Counted from the stretch's first letter, positions 35,149 to 45,308 are shown. The stretch: DNA of 58,112 nt from Gallionellales bacterium RIFCSPLOWO2_02_FULL_59_110 (GCA_001801215.1 MGXA01000023.1:1-58112), one strand, 5' to 3'. The notes: a model not told the origin generated them from the sequence alone. A program made the numbers and translations.

Positions 35149-35819
35149 GCGGATGGAATGCGTTTCTGCGCGATTTGTTCGAACAGATGCCGCTGATTCT
35201 GACCGGCCTGGGCGAAACTCTGAAGCTTACCGTCACGATCAGCATCAGCGGGTTGTTATTGGGGGTAGTCGTTTTCTATTTCAGCCAGAGCCATTGGGCC
35301 TGGGTGAGGCACCTGATACGGGCTTACATCTCCTTTTTCATCGGGATGCCACTGATCGTGCTGTTGTTCCTGATGTATTACGGCTTGCCGCAGTGGGGTG
35401 TGTCCATGTCCCCATTCATGGTCGCGGTGATCGGCTTTACCTTCAATGTGGCCGCCTACAACGCCGCCTACTTGACGACAGCCTATAACGGCCTCGATCA
35501 CGGCGAAATCGAAGCGGCCAGGGCGCAGGGCTTCAAACCGCTGCAAATATTCCGCTTTGTCACCTTGCCGCAGGTGCTGCGTTTGTCGGTGCCGGCGCTG
35601 ACGAACCAGATCATTTGCAACCTGAAGGATAGCTCGGTCGCCTTCCTGATCCAGTACACCGAATTTTTCGCCCGCGTGCAGGAGCTGGCCGCCACTAATT
35701 TCCAGTTTTTCCGGGCCTACCTGTTTGCGGCGCTGGTCTATCTGGCCTTGGTTTCCCTCATCGTGCTGGCCGCGCGCTTCATCGAGAAAAGGGTTGTGAT
35801 CCCCGGGGTATACCGTTAA
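35145..35819 (+). CDS. Amino acid ABC transporter permease 2
   Basis: The product is 224 residues with about five membrane helices. The HisQM motifs are in ISFFIGMPLIVLLFLMYYGLP and the EAA loop in AYLTTAYNGLDHGEIEAARAQGFKPLQIF. ATG 35145 overlaps the upstream ATPase stop by 4 bp. The longer frame reaching 34986 is the ATPase gene read out of frame. The separate permeases suggest a heterodimeric channel. Confidence 0.88.
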   Translation: MSGWNAFLRDLFEQMPLILTGLGETLKLTVTISISGLLLGVVVFYFSQSHWAWVRHLIRAYISFFIGMPLIVLLFLMYYGLPQWGVSMSPFMVAVIGFTFNVAAYNAAYLTTAYNGLDHGEIEAARAQGFKPLQIFRFVTLPQVLRLSVPALTNQIICNLKDSSVAFLIQYTEFFARVQELAATNFQFFRAYLFAALVYLALVSLIVLAARFIEKRVVIPGVYR

Positions 35820-35970
35820 CCGCTAAGGGCTAAACCGCTATCTCTTGAAGCGGTGATGCGAATTCTTCGAGATTTTCGAAGGAAATCACCGGGTAAGAGT
35901 ATGGGCCCTGAAGCCTTTGTTATAGAATCGCCACAATGGAATCTCATTCATGCCGCTCCAGGGGGGGATT

Positions 35971-36870
35971 ATGTCGCGCAAGCATCCGATCATCGCAGTC
36001 ACAGGTTCATCCGGCGCAGGCACCCCCGCAGTTAGACAGGCATTTGAAAACCTGTTCCGGCGCGAAATAAACATCCGTGCGGCGTTCATCGAGGGCGCCA
36101 GTTTACACAGCCTGGATCGCATGGCGTTCCATGCCGCGGCGACCGAGGCTGCCGGTGCGGGCAACAACACCTTCAGCCATTTTGGCCCGGAAGCCAACCA
36201 CTTCGATAAACTTGAAGAAACATTCAGGAGCTACGCTGAAACCGGCATGTGCAGGCGGCGCTACTACGTGCATAGCGAGGCCGAAGCCGACAGGCACAAC
36301 AGGCACTTCGGCCTGACCGACCTGAAGCCCGGCGTATTCACGCCATGGGAAGACATAGAAGAGAATTCCGACCTGTTGATTTACGAGGGGCTGCATGGCC
36401 TGGTGGTCGACGAGGCCAGCAATATCGACGTTGGGCGCCATGTGGATTTCGGGATTGGCGTCGTGCCGGTCGTCAATCTGGAATGGATTCAGAAAATTCA
36501 CCGCGACAAGGCGGAGCGCGGTTATTCCACCGAGGCGACCGTGGATACCATCCTGCGCCGCATGCCCGAATACATCAAGTACATCACCCCGCAATTTTCG
36601 CGCACCCACATCAATTTTCAGCGCGTGGCGACGGTGGACACCTCGAATCCGTTTGTCTCGCGCGACATTCCGTCCCTGGACGAGAGCTTTGTGATAATCC
36701 GTTTTCGCGATCCGCGCGGGGTGAATTTCCCTTACATGCTGGATATGGTTCCCGGCTCTTTCATGTCGCGCGCCAATACGCTGGTGGCACCCGGCGGAAT
36801 GATGGGCGTTGCGATGGAGGTCATTCTCGCGCCGATCGTGCGCGAGATGATGGAAAACAGGGGCGGTTGA
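35971..36870 (+). CDS. Phosphoribulokinase homologue (PrkB-like) lacking the catalytic Asp
   Basis: The product is 299 residues, clearly of the class I bacterial phosphoribulokinase family: VTGSSGAGT phosphate loop, FGPEANHFDKLEETF, YEGLHGLVV, VVPVVNLEWIQKIHRDKAERGYSTEA, ITPQFSRTHINFQRV, VDTSNPF and PSLDESFVIIRFRDPRG. The segment that in Rhodobacter sphaeroides reads EGDAFHRFNR is EGASLHSLDR here, so the catalytic Asp42 is Ala. The neighbouring His and Arg are kept. The phosphate loop also reads GTPAV instead of GTSTV/GTTTV. Either the enzyme is inactive on ribulose 5-phosphate or it has a new role. ATG 35971 follows a strong GGGGGGG site. It sits 12 bp before rmuC. Confidence 0.85.
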   Translation: MSRKHPIIAVTGSSGAGTPAVRQAFENLFRREINIRAAFIEGASLHSLDRMAFHAAATEAAGAGNNTFSHFGPEANHFDKLEETFRSYAETGMCRRRYYVHSEAEADRHNRHFGLTDLKPGVFTPWEDIEENSDLLIYEGLHGLVVDEASNIDVGRHVDFGIGVVPVVNLEWIQKIHRDKAERGYSTEATVDTILRRMPEYIKYITPQFSRTHINFQRVATVDTSNPFVSRDIPSLDESFVIIRFRDPRGVNFPYMLDMVPGSFMSRANTLVAPGGMMGVAMEVILAPIVREMMENRGG

Positions 36871-36882
36871 TTCTCGAACGAT

Positions 36883-38247
36883 ATGGCGATTGAACTATGG
36901 ATCGGTTTCGGGGTGATCGGGGCGTTGCTGCTGCTCATCGCGCGGAAGCTTTTTACGCTCGGCGGCGCAGCAGGGCAGGGCGACGGCCAGCAGATCGAGC
37001 AGTTGCGCATGGAATTGTCGCGGCTGGATGGAGCGATACGCGCGCAGTTGCAGTCCGGCGACAACCAGCTTTCCGATTTGCGCAAGTCCGTGGCCGGTGC
37101 GCAGCTCGCGGTCAACGAGATGCTGGACAGGAAATTGACCCAGGTTCTGAGTGAATCGCGCATCGATCGCGAGGCGATGGTCAAGGCGCATCGCGATGCG
37201 GGCGATGCGCTGAAGAACGATGTGAACACCCGGCTTACCAGCATGAGCACCGCGCTGACCGAGCAGTTTGCCGCGACCGGAAATCAGCTGCGCGGCACGC
37301 TCAACGAGCGGCTGGGCGAGATTCAGGCGGATACCGCGAAAAAGCTGGAAGAGATGCGCAAGACCGTGGACGAGAAGTTGCACGCCACGCTGGAGCAACG
37401 GCTGGGGGAATCGTTCAAGCAAGTTTCGGATCGGCTGGAACAGGTGCATCGCGGCCTCGGGGAGATGCAGTCGCTGGCGACGGGCGTGGGCGACCTTAAA
37501 CGGGTGCTGACCAATGTCAAGGCGCGCGGCACCTGGGGCGAGGTGCAGCTCGGCTCGCTGATCGAGCAGGTGCTGACGCCCGATCAGTATGCCAGGAACG
37601 TTTCCACCGTGCCGGGCAGCCGCGACCTGGTCGAATTCGCCATCAAGTTGCCGGGCAAGGAAGAAGGCTCGCCTGTATGGTTGCCGGTAGATGCCAAGTT
37701 TCCGGTGGAAGACTACCAGCGCCTGATGGATGCCCAGGACAAGGCGGATACCGAACAGGTGGAACAGGCCGCCAGGGCGCTGGAGGCGCGCATCAAGCAG
37801 GAAGCCAAAACCATCCGCGACAAATACATCTCCCCGCCGCATACCACCGATTTCGGCATCATGTTTTTGCCGACCGAGGGTTTGTACGCCGAAGTGTTGC
37901 GCCGTCCCGGCCTGGCGGATTTTATTCAGCGCGAATATCGCGTCATCGTTTCGGGCCCGACCACCTTTGCCGCAGTATTGAACAGCCTGCAAATGGGTTT
38001 CCGGACCTTGGTCATCGAACAACGCGCCTCCGAAATCTGGGTGTTGCTCGGCGCGGTGAAGACCGAGTTCGGCAAGTTTGGCGACGTGATCGAAGCGACG
38101 CAGAAGAAGCTCGATCAGGCGTCGGAACAATTCGAGAAAGTCGGACAGCGCACCAGGGCGATCAATCGCAGGCTGAAGGGGGTGGAAGCGCTGCCGGTTG
38201 CCGAGGGCGCGGCGCTGGGAGTTTTTGACGGTGAAGATGAAAGTTGA
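36883..38247 (+). CDS. rmuC: DNA recombination protein RmuC
   Basis: The product is 454 residues. The N-terminal membrane helix (FGVIGALLLLIARKLFTL, about 6-23) is followed by a long coiled coil (about 35-210, for example RLDGAIRAQLQSGDNQLSDLR) and the RmuC nuclease-like domain (about 220-420). The latter includes GTWGEVQLGSLIEQVL, VDAKFPVEDYQRL and DFGIMFLPTEGLYAEVL. RmuC limits DNA inversions in E. coli. Its mechanism is not fully known. It probably shares a transcript with the phosphoribulokinase homologue 12 bp upstream. Confidence 0.9.
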   Translation: MAIELWIGFGVIGALLLLIARKLFTLGGAAGQGDGQQIEQLRMELSRLDGAIRAQLQSGDNQLSDLRKSVAGAQLAVNEMLDRKLTQVLSESRIDREAMVKAHRDAGDALKNDVNTRLTSMSTALTEQFAATGNQLRGTLNERLGEIQADTAKKLEEMRKTVDEKLHATLEQRLGESFKQVSDRLEQVHRGLGEMQSLATGVGDLKRVLTNVKARGTWGEVQLGSLIEQVLTPDQYARNVSTVPGSRDLVEFAIKLPGKEEGSPVWLPVDAKFPVEDYQRLMDAQDKADTEQVEQAARALEARIKQEAKTIRDKYISPPHTTDFGIMFLPTEGLYAEVLRRPGLADFIQREYRVIVSGPTTFAAVLNSLQMGFRTLVIEQRASEIWVLLGAVKTEFGKFGDVIEATQKKLDQASEQFEKVGQRTRAINRRLKGVEALPVAEGAALGVFDGEDES

Positions 38248-38752
38248 GCGCCGGGCGGGGCACAGGCAAAGCCCGTGCCGGGTTGCTGGCAGTGGGCGGA
38301 GGTGCCTGGACAAGCCAACTTGCATGTCGATCGCGCGTAAAAAATTTCACAGCGTAAATAGTTGAGATAGAATACGCACTTTCAGGCTTGCTGAATTTGC
38401 CGGGCACCGTTACTCGTGCCCTTGCTTGCCTTTTGAATGATATGAAGATTCCGGTTATGGCATCAGGTTCGCCTGCGGCGAATTTTGGCATTCTCTGAAC
38501 TTGCATTTATCCGGCAGGCCGTAAGAGTTTACGACGCTTTGCCGCGAAACTCTGCGCCCGCTAGGGCTATATCAATCAAGAGGGGTAACGGGGATGGGCG
38601 GTTTCTCCGCCCGGCTCGCAATTCTGCGCAAGCATCATGCGAATTTGCCTCGAAGAGAGACTGTTGCTCTTCGGGTATGAAATATTCGGGCTATGCCCAG
38701 GCTTGATTCCCGGGCGACCGGACACAATTATTAATGACTGAAGGAGTTTTTG
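38248..38752 (+). other. 500-bp leader region of por with hairpins
   Basis: This non-coding stretch holds several hairpins: GGCACAGGC/GCCCGTGCC (38258-38280, probably the rmuC terminator without a T-run), GGGCAC/GTGCCC (about 38402-38420) and CGAAGAG/CTCTTCG (38653-38676). AAGGAG precedes the por ATG by about 7 bp. No open frame of credible composition is seen. I recognise no known riboswitch class. The length is unusual next to the tight spacing elsewhere. Confidence 0.5.
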
Positions 38753-41700
38753 ATGCACCACGCGCAAATGGTTACGATCGACGGGAATGAGGCCGCCGCC
38801 TATATTGCCCATCTGACCAACGAGGTAATCGCGATTTATCCGATTACTCCCTCATCGCCGATGGGTGAGTATTCCGACGCCTGGTCGGCTGCCTGCACAC
38901 CCAACCTGTGGGGCACGGTTCCCGAAGTTATCACCATGCAGAGCGAAGGCGGCGCCGCCGGCACGGTGCACGGCGCATTGCAGACCGGCTCCCTGACGAC
39001 CACCTTTACCGCCTCGCAGGGCTTGCTGCTGATGATCCCCAACATGTACAAAATTGCCGGGGAGCTGACGCCGTTTGTCATGCATGTGGCGGCGCGTTCG
39101 CTCGCAGCCCAGGGTTTGTCGATCTTCGGCGACCATAGCGACGTGATGTCGGCGCGCTCTACCGGTTTTGCCTTCCTCTCTTCCAATTCGGTGCAGGAAG
39201 CCATGGACATGGCGCTGATCGCCCAGGCAGCGACGCTCGAAGCGCGCATACCGATCCTGCATTTCTTTGACGGTTTCCGCACTTCCCACGAAGTGGCCAA
39301 GGTCGAGCAGGTACCGCTGGAAGTTGTGCGCGAGATGATCGACGACAGGCTGGTGTTCGCGCACCGCGCGCGCGCGCTGACGCCGGATCATCCGGTGCTG
39401 CGCGGCACCGCGCAGAACCCGGACGTGTATTTCCAGGCGCGCGAGACGGTCAATCCCTTTTACGATGCGATGCCCGGCATTGTGCAGAAGGCGATGGACA
39501 AATTCGCCAAACTCACCGGACGCCAGTACAAGCTGTATGAATACGTCGGCGCAGCGGATGCTGAACGGGTGATGATTCTGATGGGTTCGGGTGCGGATGC
39601 TGCCGAGGAAACCGTAGAGCACCTGACCGCACACGGCGAAAAGGTTGGCATCGTGAAGGTGCGCCTGTACCGCCCCTTTGTTGCCGACGAACTGCTCAAG
39701 GCCATCCCGGCCACGGCCAAGCGCATCGCGGTTCTCGATCGCACCAAGGAACCCGGTGCGGACGGCGAGCCGCTGTACAAGGACGTGGTGACGGCGTTCG
39801 CCGAGTCCTTTACCTCCGGCGCGAACAAGCTTGCCGCCATGCCGCGTGTGGTAGGCGGGCGCTACGGCCTGTCCTCCAAGGAATTCACGCCGGGCATGAT
39901 CAAGGGCGTATTCGACGAGCTGAAAAAAGACCAGCCGAAAAACCATTTCACCGTCGGTATCATCGACGATGTCACCCATACCAGCCTGAAGTGGGATGCG
40001 GACTTCCGCAACGATGCCAGCAGCGGCGTGAACCGTTGCCTGTTCTATGGCCTCGGCTCGGACGGCACGGTGGGCGCCAACAAGAACACCATCAAGATCA
40101 TGGGCGAGGAAACCGAGCTGTATGCTCAGGGTTATTTCGTTTATGACTCGAAAAAAGCCGGCGCGGGAACCGTCTCGCACCTGCGCTTCTCGCCCAAACC
40201 GATCCACTCACCCTATCTGATCGGCAATAACGAGGCGAATTTCATCGGCTGCCACCAGCCGGTATTCCTGGAGCGCTACGAGATGCTGGATCATGCCGCC
40301 GAGGGCGCGGTGTTTCTGCTCAACACGACGACGGCGCCGGACAAGGTGTGGAATCTGCTGACGCGCAAGATGCAGCAGCAGATCATCGACAAGAAAATCG
40401 AATTTTACGCGATCGACGCCTATGCCATCGCCAAGGCGACCGGCATGGGCAGCCGCATCAACACCATCATGCAGACCTGTTTCTTTGCCATTTCCGGCGT
40501 GTTGCCGCGCGAGCTGGCAATCGAGAAGATCAAGTCCGCCGCCGAAAAATCCTACAGCAAGAAGGGCAGGGATGTGGTGGAAGCCAACTGGAGAGCGATC
40601 GACGAAACCCTCGCCAACCTGCATAAGGTAAAAATTCCCGCCGCCGCCACCAGCACGTTCGAAATGCCCGAACCGGTGGGCGCCAATGCGCCGGATTTCG
40701 TCAAGCGCGTCACCGCCGAAATCATGGCCGGACGCGGCGACCGCCTGCCGGTCAGCGCGCTGCCTCCGGATGGCACCTGGCCTACCGGCACCGCAGTCTG
40801 GGACAAGCGCAACCTGGCACTGGAAATCCCGGTATGGGATGAAGAGCTGTGCATCTACTGCGGCAAGTGCCCTCTGGTCTGTCCGCATACCGCCATCCGT
40901 TCCAAGGTTTTCCCTGCGGATTTGGCCAAGAATGCGCCGCCCACCTTCAAGCATATCCAGATCAAGGGCAAGGAATTCGAGCAGGGCATGCACGTCACTT
41001 ACCAGGTGGCGCCCGAGGACTGCACCGGCTGCACGCTGTGCGTCGATATCTGCCCGGCGGTATCCAAGACCGACCCGAACTACAAGGCGCTCAACATGCG
41101 CGATATCGTGCCGTTGCGCGAACAGGAAAAGGAGAACTTCGAGTTCTTCCTCAAACTTCCGGAATTCGACCGCACCAAGTTGCGCACTTCCACCATCAAG
41201 GGCGCAATGATGTTGCAGCCGCTGTTCGAGTTTTCTTCCGCCTGCGTCGGCTGCGGCGAAACGCCCTATATCAAGCTGGCGACCCAGTTGTTCGGCGACC
41301 GCATGGTGGTGGCCAATGCCACCGGCTGTTCATCGATCTACGGCGGCAACCTGCCCACTACGCCTTACAGCAAGAACGCCGAAGGGCGCGGCCCGGCCTG
41401 GTCAAATTCGCTGTTCGAGGACAATGCCGAATTCGGCTTGGGTTTCCGCGTCAGTATCGACAAACAAGCCGAGCATGCGCGCGAATTGCTGGCGCAATTG
41501 AAGGATAAGGTTGGCGCAGAACTGGTCGAATCACTCCTCAACGCCGATCAGTCCACCGAGGTGGGCATCTTTGCCCAGCGCGAGCGCATCGAAGCATTGC
41601 GCTCGAAACTGGCCGGCATCGATTCCGCAGTGGCGCGCAATCTGGAAAGCCTGGCAGACTATCTGGCGAAGAAGAGCGTATGGATCATCGGCGGCGACGG

Positions 41701-42352
41701 ATGGGCCTACGACATCGGTTTCGGCGGGCTGGATCACGTGCTGGCCTCGGGGCGCAACGTCAACATCCTGGTGCTCGATACCGAAGTCTATTCCAACACC
41801 GGCGGGCAGTGCTCCAAGGCCACCCCGCGTGGCGCAACGGCCAAATTTGCCGCCGGCGGCAAGCCTACCGGCAAGAAGGACCTGGGGCAGATCGCCATGA
41901 GCTACGGCAATGTTTACGTCGCCCATGTCGCCTATGGCGCGAAGGATATCCATACGCTGAAGACTTTCATCGAGGCAGAATCCTTCGATGGCCCGTCGCT
42001 GATCATTGCCTATAGCCCCTGCGTCGAGCACGGCTACGAAATGGGCAAGCAGCACCAGCAGCAGGAACTGGCGGTCAACACCGGTCACTGGCCGCTGTAC
42101 CGTTACGATCCGCGCCGCGAGGAGGAAGGCAAGAATCCGCTGTCGCTGGATTCGCAGAAACCTTCCGTGTCTTACCGCGAGTTCGTGCAGAACGAGCCGC
42201 GCTTCCGCGGCCTGGTGAAGAGCATGGACAGCGACAGCGGAAAAACAGTGGCGTTTTTCGATAAGGAATTGCAGAAACACTATGCGATTTTTGAACATAT
42301 GGCGGCCGATTCCCGCAAGGATGCAGGAACGGACGCCAAGAAAACCGACTGA
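38753..42352 (+). CDS. nifJ: Pyruvate:ferredoxin (flavodoxin) oxidoreductase, single-chain type
   Basis: The product is 1199 residues, matching single-chain POR/NifJ. Domains in order are: an N-terminal TPP-pyrimidine domain (IAHLTNEVIAIYPITPSSPMGE), a POR gamma-like domain (about 430-620), two 4Fe-4S clusters (CIYCGKCPLVCP about 703-714 and CTGCTLCVDICP about 760-771), and the C-terminal TPP-binding beta domain with CVGCGETPY, GDGWAYDIGFGGLDHVLASG and the proximal cluster Cys. It interconverts pyruvate with acetyl-CoA, CO2 and reduced ferredoxin. In an autotroph it can carboxylate acetyl-CoA. It sits directly upstream of ppdK, which takes pyruvate to PEP. Confidence 0.93.
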   Translation: MHHAQMVTIDGNEAAAYIAHLTNEVIAIYPITPSSPMGEYSDAWSAACTPNLWGTVPEVITMQSEGGAAGTVHGALQTGSLTTTFTASQGLLLMIPNMYKIAGELTPFVMHVAARSLAAQGLSIFGDHSDVMSARSTGFAFLSSNSVQEAMDMALIAQAATLEARIPILHFFDGFRTSHEVAKVEQVPLEVVREMIDDRLVFAHRARALTPDHPVLRGTAQNPDVYFQARETVNPFYDAMPGIVQKAMDKFAKLTGRQYKLYEYVGAADAERVMILMGSGADAAEETVEHLTAHGEKVGIVKVRLYRPFVADELLKAIPATAKRIAVLDRTKEPGADGEPLYKDVVTAFAESFTSGANKLAAMPRVVGGRYGLSSKEFTPGMIKGVFDELKKDQPKNHFTVGIIDDVTHTSLKWDADFRNDASSGVNRCLFYGLGSDGTVGANKNTIKIMGEETELYAQGYFVYDSKKAGAGTVSHLRFSPKPIHSPYLIGNNEANFIGCHQPVFLERYEMLDHAAEGAVFLLNTTTAPDKVWNLLTRKMQQQIIDKKIEFYAIDAYAIAKATGMGSRINTIMQTCFFAISGVLPRELAIEKIKSAAEKSYSKKGRDVVEANWRAIDETLANLHKVKIPAAATSTFEMPEPVGANAPDFVKRVTAEIMAGRGDRLPVSALPPDGTWPTGTAVWDKRNLALEIPVWDEELCIYCGKCPLVCPHTAIRSKVFPADLAKNAPPTFKHIQIKGKEFEQGMHVTYQVAPEDCTGCTLCVDICPAVSKTDPNYKALNMRDIVPLREQEKENFEFFLKLPEFDRTKLRTSTIKGAMMLQPLFEFSSACVGCGETPYIKLATQLFGDRMVVANATGCSSIYGGNLPTTPYSKNAEGRGPAWSNSLFEDNAEFGLGFRVSIDKQAEHARELLAQLKDKVGAELVESLLNADQSTEVGIFAQRERIEALRSKLAGIDSAVARNLESLADYLAKKSVWIIGGDGWAYDIGFGGLDHVLASGRNVNILVLDTEVYSNTGGQCSKATPRGATAKFAAGGKPTGKKDLGQIAMSYGNVYVAHVAYGAKDIHTLKTFIEAESFDGPSLIIAYSPCVEHGYEMGKQHQQQELAVNTGHWPLYRYDPRREEEGKNPLSLDSQKPSVSYREFVQNEPRFRGLVKSMDSDSGKTVAFFDKELQKHYAIFEHMAADSRKDAGTDAKKTD

Positions 42353-42382
42353 TGCATAATCGGGGTTGAACTGAAACCAGAT

Positions 42383-42426
42383 GTAGGTCGGGCTATACCC
42401 GGCATGGTGGGCATAGCCCACCCTAC
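42383..42426 (+). repeat. Dispersed palindromic repeat, family B, copy 2
   Basis: GTAGGTCGGGCTATACCCGG followed by GGTGGGCATAGCCCACCCTAC. It lies between por and ppdK, 32 bp before the ppdK start, and could modulate read-through or RNA stability. Confidence 0.65.
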
Positions 42427-42457
42427 GCAGCCGAGTCAAAATTTGAAAGGGGGAGTC

Positions 42458-45253
42458 ATGGGTAGCGATAAGAGATACATTTATTCGTTCGAAGAGGGCG
42501 ACGGCAAAAACAAGATGCTGCTGGGGGGCAAGGGTGCAAACCTGTGCGAGATGACCCAGATCGGCTTGAATGTGCCGCCCGGCTTCACCATCACGACCGA
42601 CGCGTGCAACGCCTACTTGGAGAAGAACAAGCTGCCGGACGGCCTGATGGACGACATCAAGGCCTACATGCAGGCGCTGGAAAAGAAGACCGGCAAGGGT
42701 TTCGGCAGCGGCGAGAACCCCTTGCTCGTTTCGGTGCGCTCCGGCTCGTCCATGTCCATGCCGGGCATGATGGACACCATCCTCAACCTCGGCCTCAACG
42801 AAACATCGCTGCAAGGCCTGATCAGGCAGACCGGCAACGAGCGTTTTGCCTATGACACTTACCGCCGTTTCATCCAGTTGTTCGGCAAGATCGCGCTCAA
42901 TATCGGCGACGAGCATTTCGACGAACGCATGGCCGCGATCAAGCGCAAATACGGCGCGCCCCAGGATCTGGATCTGAACGTCGATCATCTCAAGGAACTG
43001 GCGGGCGAATTCCTCGCCATCGTCCAGAAACTGACCGGCAAACCGTTCCCGCAGAATCCTTACGAGCAACTGGAAATCTCGGTGGGCGCGGTGTTCGGCT
43101 CGTGGATGGGCAAGCGCGCGGTGGATTACCGCAGGCAGTTCAGGATCACCAGGGATCAGGCCAACGGTACGGCGGTGAACATCTGCACCATGGTGTTCGG
43201 CAACATGGGCAACGACTCCGGTACCGGCGTCGGTTTCACGCGTAACCCCGGCACCGGCGAGAACATGATCTACGGCGAGTACCTGGTCAATGCGCAAGGC
43301 GAGGACGTGGTGGCGGGGATCCGCACACCCAAGGCCATCGCCGAGATGGAACAGGAGATGCCGGAGATCTACCGCCAGCTGATGACGCTGCACAACCGGC
43401 TGGAATCGCATTACCACGAGGTCCAGGATTTCGAGTTCACTATCGAGAAGGGTGTCCTGTACTGCCTGCAAACGCGCAACGGCAAAATGAACGCGCGCGG
43501 CATGGTGCGCACTTCTGTGGAGATGTTCAACGAGGGGCTGATCTCCAAGGAACGCGCGTTGCTGCGTGTCGAGCCGGCGATCCTCGAACAGTTGCTGGTG
43601 CCGCAGTTGGCGCCGAATTTTCACGGAAAGTCGCTTGCGCAGGGGCTGCCTGCCTCGCCCGGCGCGGCTTCCGGCAAGATCGTGTTCGACGCCGACACCG
43701 CCGAAGCGCGCGGGCGCGCCGGCGAGAAGATCATCCTGGTGCGAGAAGAGACCAAGCCCGAGGATATCCACGGCTTCTTCCAGGCGCAGGGCATCCTGAC
43801 CAGCCGCGGCGGCAAGACCTCGCACGCTGCCGTGGTGGCGCGCGGCATGGGTAAACCCTGCGTTTCGGGCTGTGACCAGATCGTCATCAACGATCATTTG
43901 CGCAATGCCCGGATCGGCGAGACCACCTTGCAGGAAGGCGATATCATCACCATCGACGGCGGCACCGGCCATGTCTATGCCGGCGAAGTGCCGACGGTGG
44001 AGGCAGAATTTTCCGAGGAAATGGCCACCCTGCTGGCCTGGGCGGACGAGACAGCGAAGCTCAAGGTGATGGCGAACGCCGATACGCCCGGCGACGCCCT
44101 GCGCGCGCGCGAGTTCGGCGCGATGGGTATCGGCCTGTGCCGCACCGAGCGCATGTTCAACAGCACCGACCGTCTGCCGATCGTGCAGGAAATGATCCTG
44201 GCCGAGACCAAGGAAGCCCGCCAGTCCGCGCTGGACCGCTTGCTGCCGATCCAGCGCGCCGATTTCAAGGGTATCTTCAAGGCGATGAAGGGGTTGCCGG
44301 TCACGGTGCGCCTGCTCGACCCGCCGATGCACGAATTTCTGCCCACCGCAGCGCAGCTCGAACTGGAAATCGCCCACCTGCACCAGTTGCGCGACACCAT
44401 CGACGGCCTGGAAGAGCTGCCGGACACGCTCAAGATGCTCAACCCCAAGCTCTACCAGCAGTATGCCGACGGCCTGAACAAGCTGATGGACGGGCTGGGC
44501 ACCTTCAAGGGTTCGCACATGGAAGAAGATGTGATCGACAAGAAGGAAGTGATTCTGAAGAAAGTCAGGGCGCTGGCCGAGGTCAACCCGATGCTGGGGC
44601 ATCGCGGCGTGCGGCTGGGCATCACCTACCCGGAAATCTACTCGATGCAGATTCGCGCGATCCTGGAAGCCGCTGCGCTGTGCGCCAAGGAAGGTGTCGA
44701 GATATACCCGGAAATCATGGTGCCGCAGGTGGCCACTGTGGAAGAGCTCAAGCGCATCCACAGCTACGTGCAGCGCATTCACCAGGAAGTGAAGGCGACC
44801 CACGGCATCGAGGTGCAGTTCAAGTTTGGCTCGATGCTGGAAGTGGTGCGCGCCTGCGTGCGCGCCGGGCGCATGGCGGAAACCGCCGAATTTTTCTCGT
44901 TCGGCACCAACGACCTGACGCAGGCGACGTTCTCCTTCAGCCGCGAGGATGCGGAAAACAAATTCCTCCCCTCTTACACAGAGAGCGGCATCCTGGAAGA
45001 CAATCCGTTCGAGGTGCTGGACATCAAGGGCGTGGGGCAATTGATGAAGATGGCGGTGGCGAACGGCCGCGGAACAAATCCCGATCTGAAGATGGGCATT
45101 TGCGGCGAGCATGGCGGGCATCCCGGTTCGATCCATTTCTGTCATCACATTGGGCTCAATTACGTCTCCTGCTCGGGGCCGCGCGTGCCCATCGCGCGCC
45201 TGGCGGCGGCGCAGGCCAAGCTGCTGGAGAATCAATACCGCGAGCCGGGCTGA
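42458..45253 (+). CDS. ppdK: Pyruvate, phosphate dikinase
   Basis: The product is 931 residues. The N-terminal ATP-grasp domain begins KYIYSFEEGDGKNKMLLGGKGANLCEMT (key KMLLGGKGANLCEM). The central phosphohistidine domain has the swivelling His in GGKTSHAAVVARGMGKPCV (about residue 463). The C-terminal PEP/pyruvate barrel includes GLCRTERMF, GSMLEVVRACVRAG, FSFGTNDLTQ and CGEHGGHPGS with the catalytic Cys. It converts pyruvate, ATP and phosphate to PEP reversibly. ATG 42458 follows AAGGGGGAG. Next to por, it indicates pyruvate-to-PEP (gluconeogenic, autotrophic) flow. Confidence 0.94.
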   Translation: MGSDKRYIYSFEEGDGKNKMLLGGKGANLCEMTQIGLNVPPGFTITTDACNAYLEKNKLPDGLMDDIKAYMQALEKKTGKGFGSGENPLLVSVRSGSSMSMPGMMDTILNLGLNETSLQGLIRQTGNERFAYDTYRRFIQLFGKIALNIGDEHFDERMAAIKRKYGAPQDLDLNVDHLKELAGEFLAIVQKLTGKPFPQNPYEQLEISVGAVFGSWMGKRAVDYRRQFRITRDQANGTAVNICTMVFGNMGNDSGTGVGFTRNPGTGENMIYGEYLVNAQGEDVVAGIRTPKAIAEMEQEMPEIYRQLMTLHNRLESHYHEVQDFEFTIEKGVLYCLQTRNGKMNARGMVRTSVEMFNEGLISKERALLRVEPAILEQLLVPQLAPNFHGKSLAQGLPASPGAASGKIVFDADTAEARGRAGEKIILVREETKPEDIHGFFQAQGILTSRGGKTSHAAVVARGMGKPCVSGCDQIVINDHLRNARIGETTLQEGDIITIDGGTGHVYAGEVPTVEAEFSEEMATLLAWADETAKLKVMANADTPGDALRAREFGAMGIGLCRTERMFNSTDRLPIVQEMILAETKEARQSALDRLLPIQRADFKGIFKAMKGLPVTVRLLDPPMHEFLPTAAQLELEIAHLHQLRDTIDGLEELPDTLKMLNPKLYQQYADGLNKLMDGLGTFKGSHMEEDVIDKKEVILKKVRALAEVNPMLGHRGVRLGITYPEIYSMQIRAILEAAALCAKEGVEIYPEIMVPQVATVEELKRIHSYVQRIHQEVKATHGIEVQFKFGSMLEVVRACVRAGRMAETAEFFSFGTNDLTQATFSFSREDAENKFLPSYTESGILEDNPFEVLDIKGVGQLMKMAVANGRGTNPDLKMGICGEHGGHPGSIHFCHHIGLNYVSCSGPRVPIARLAAAQAKLLENQYREPG

Positions 45254-45308
45254 TCCGCACGCATACCGTTTTCTGCCGGCAGCGCAGGACACTGCGTGCC
45301 TGTGAAGC

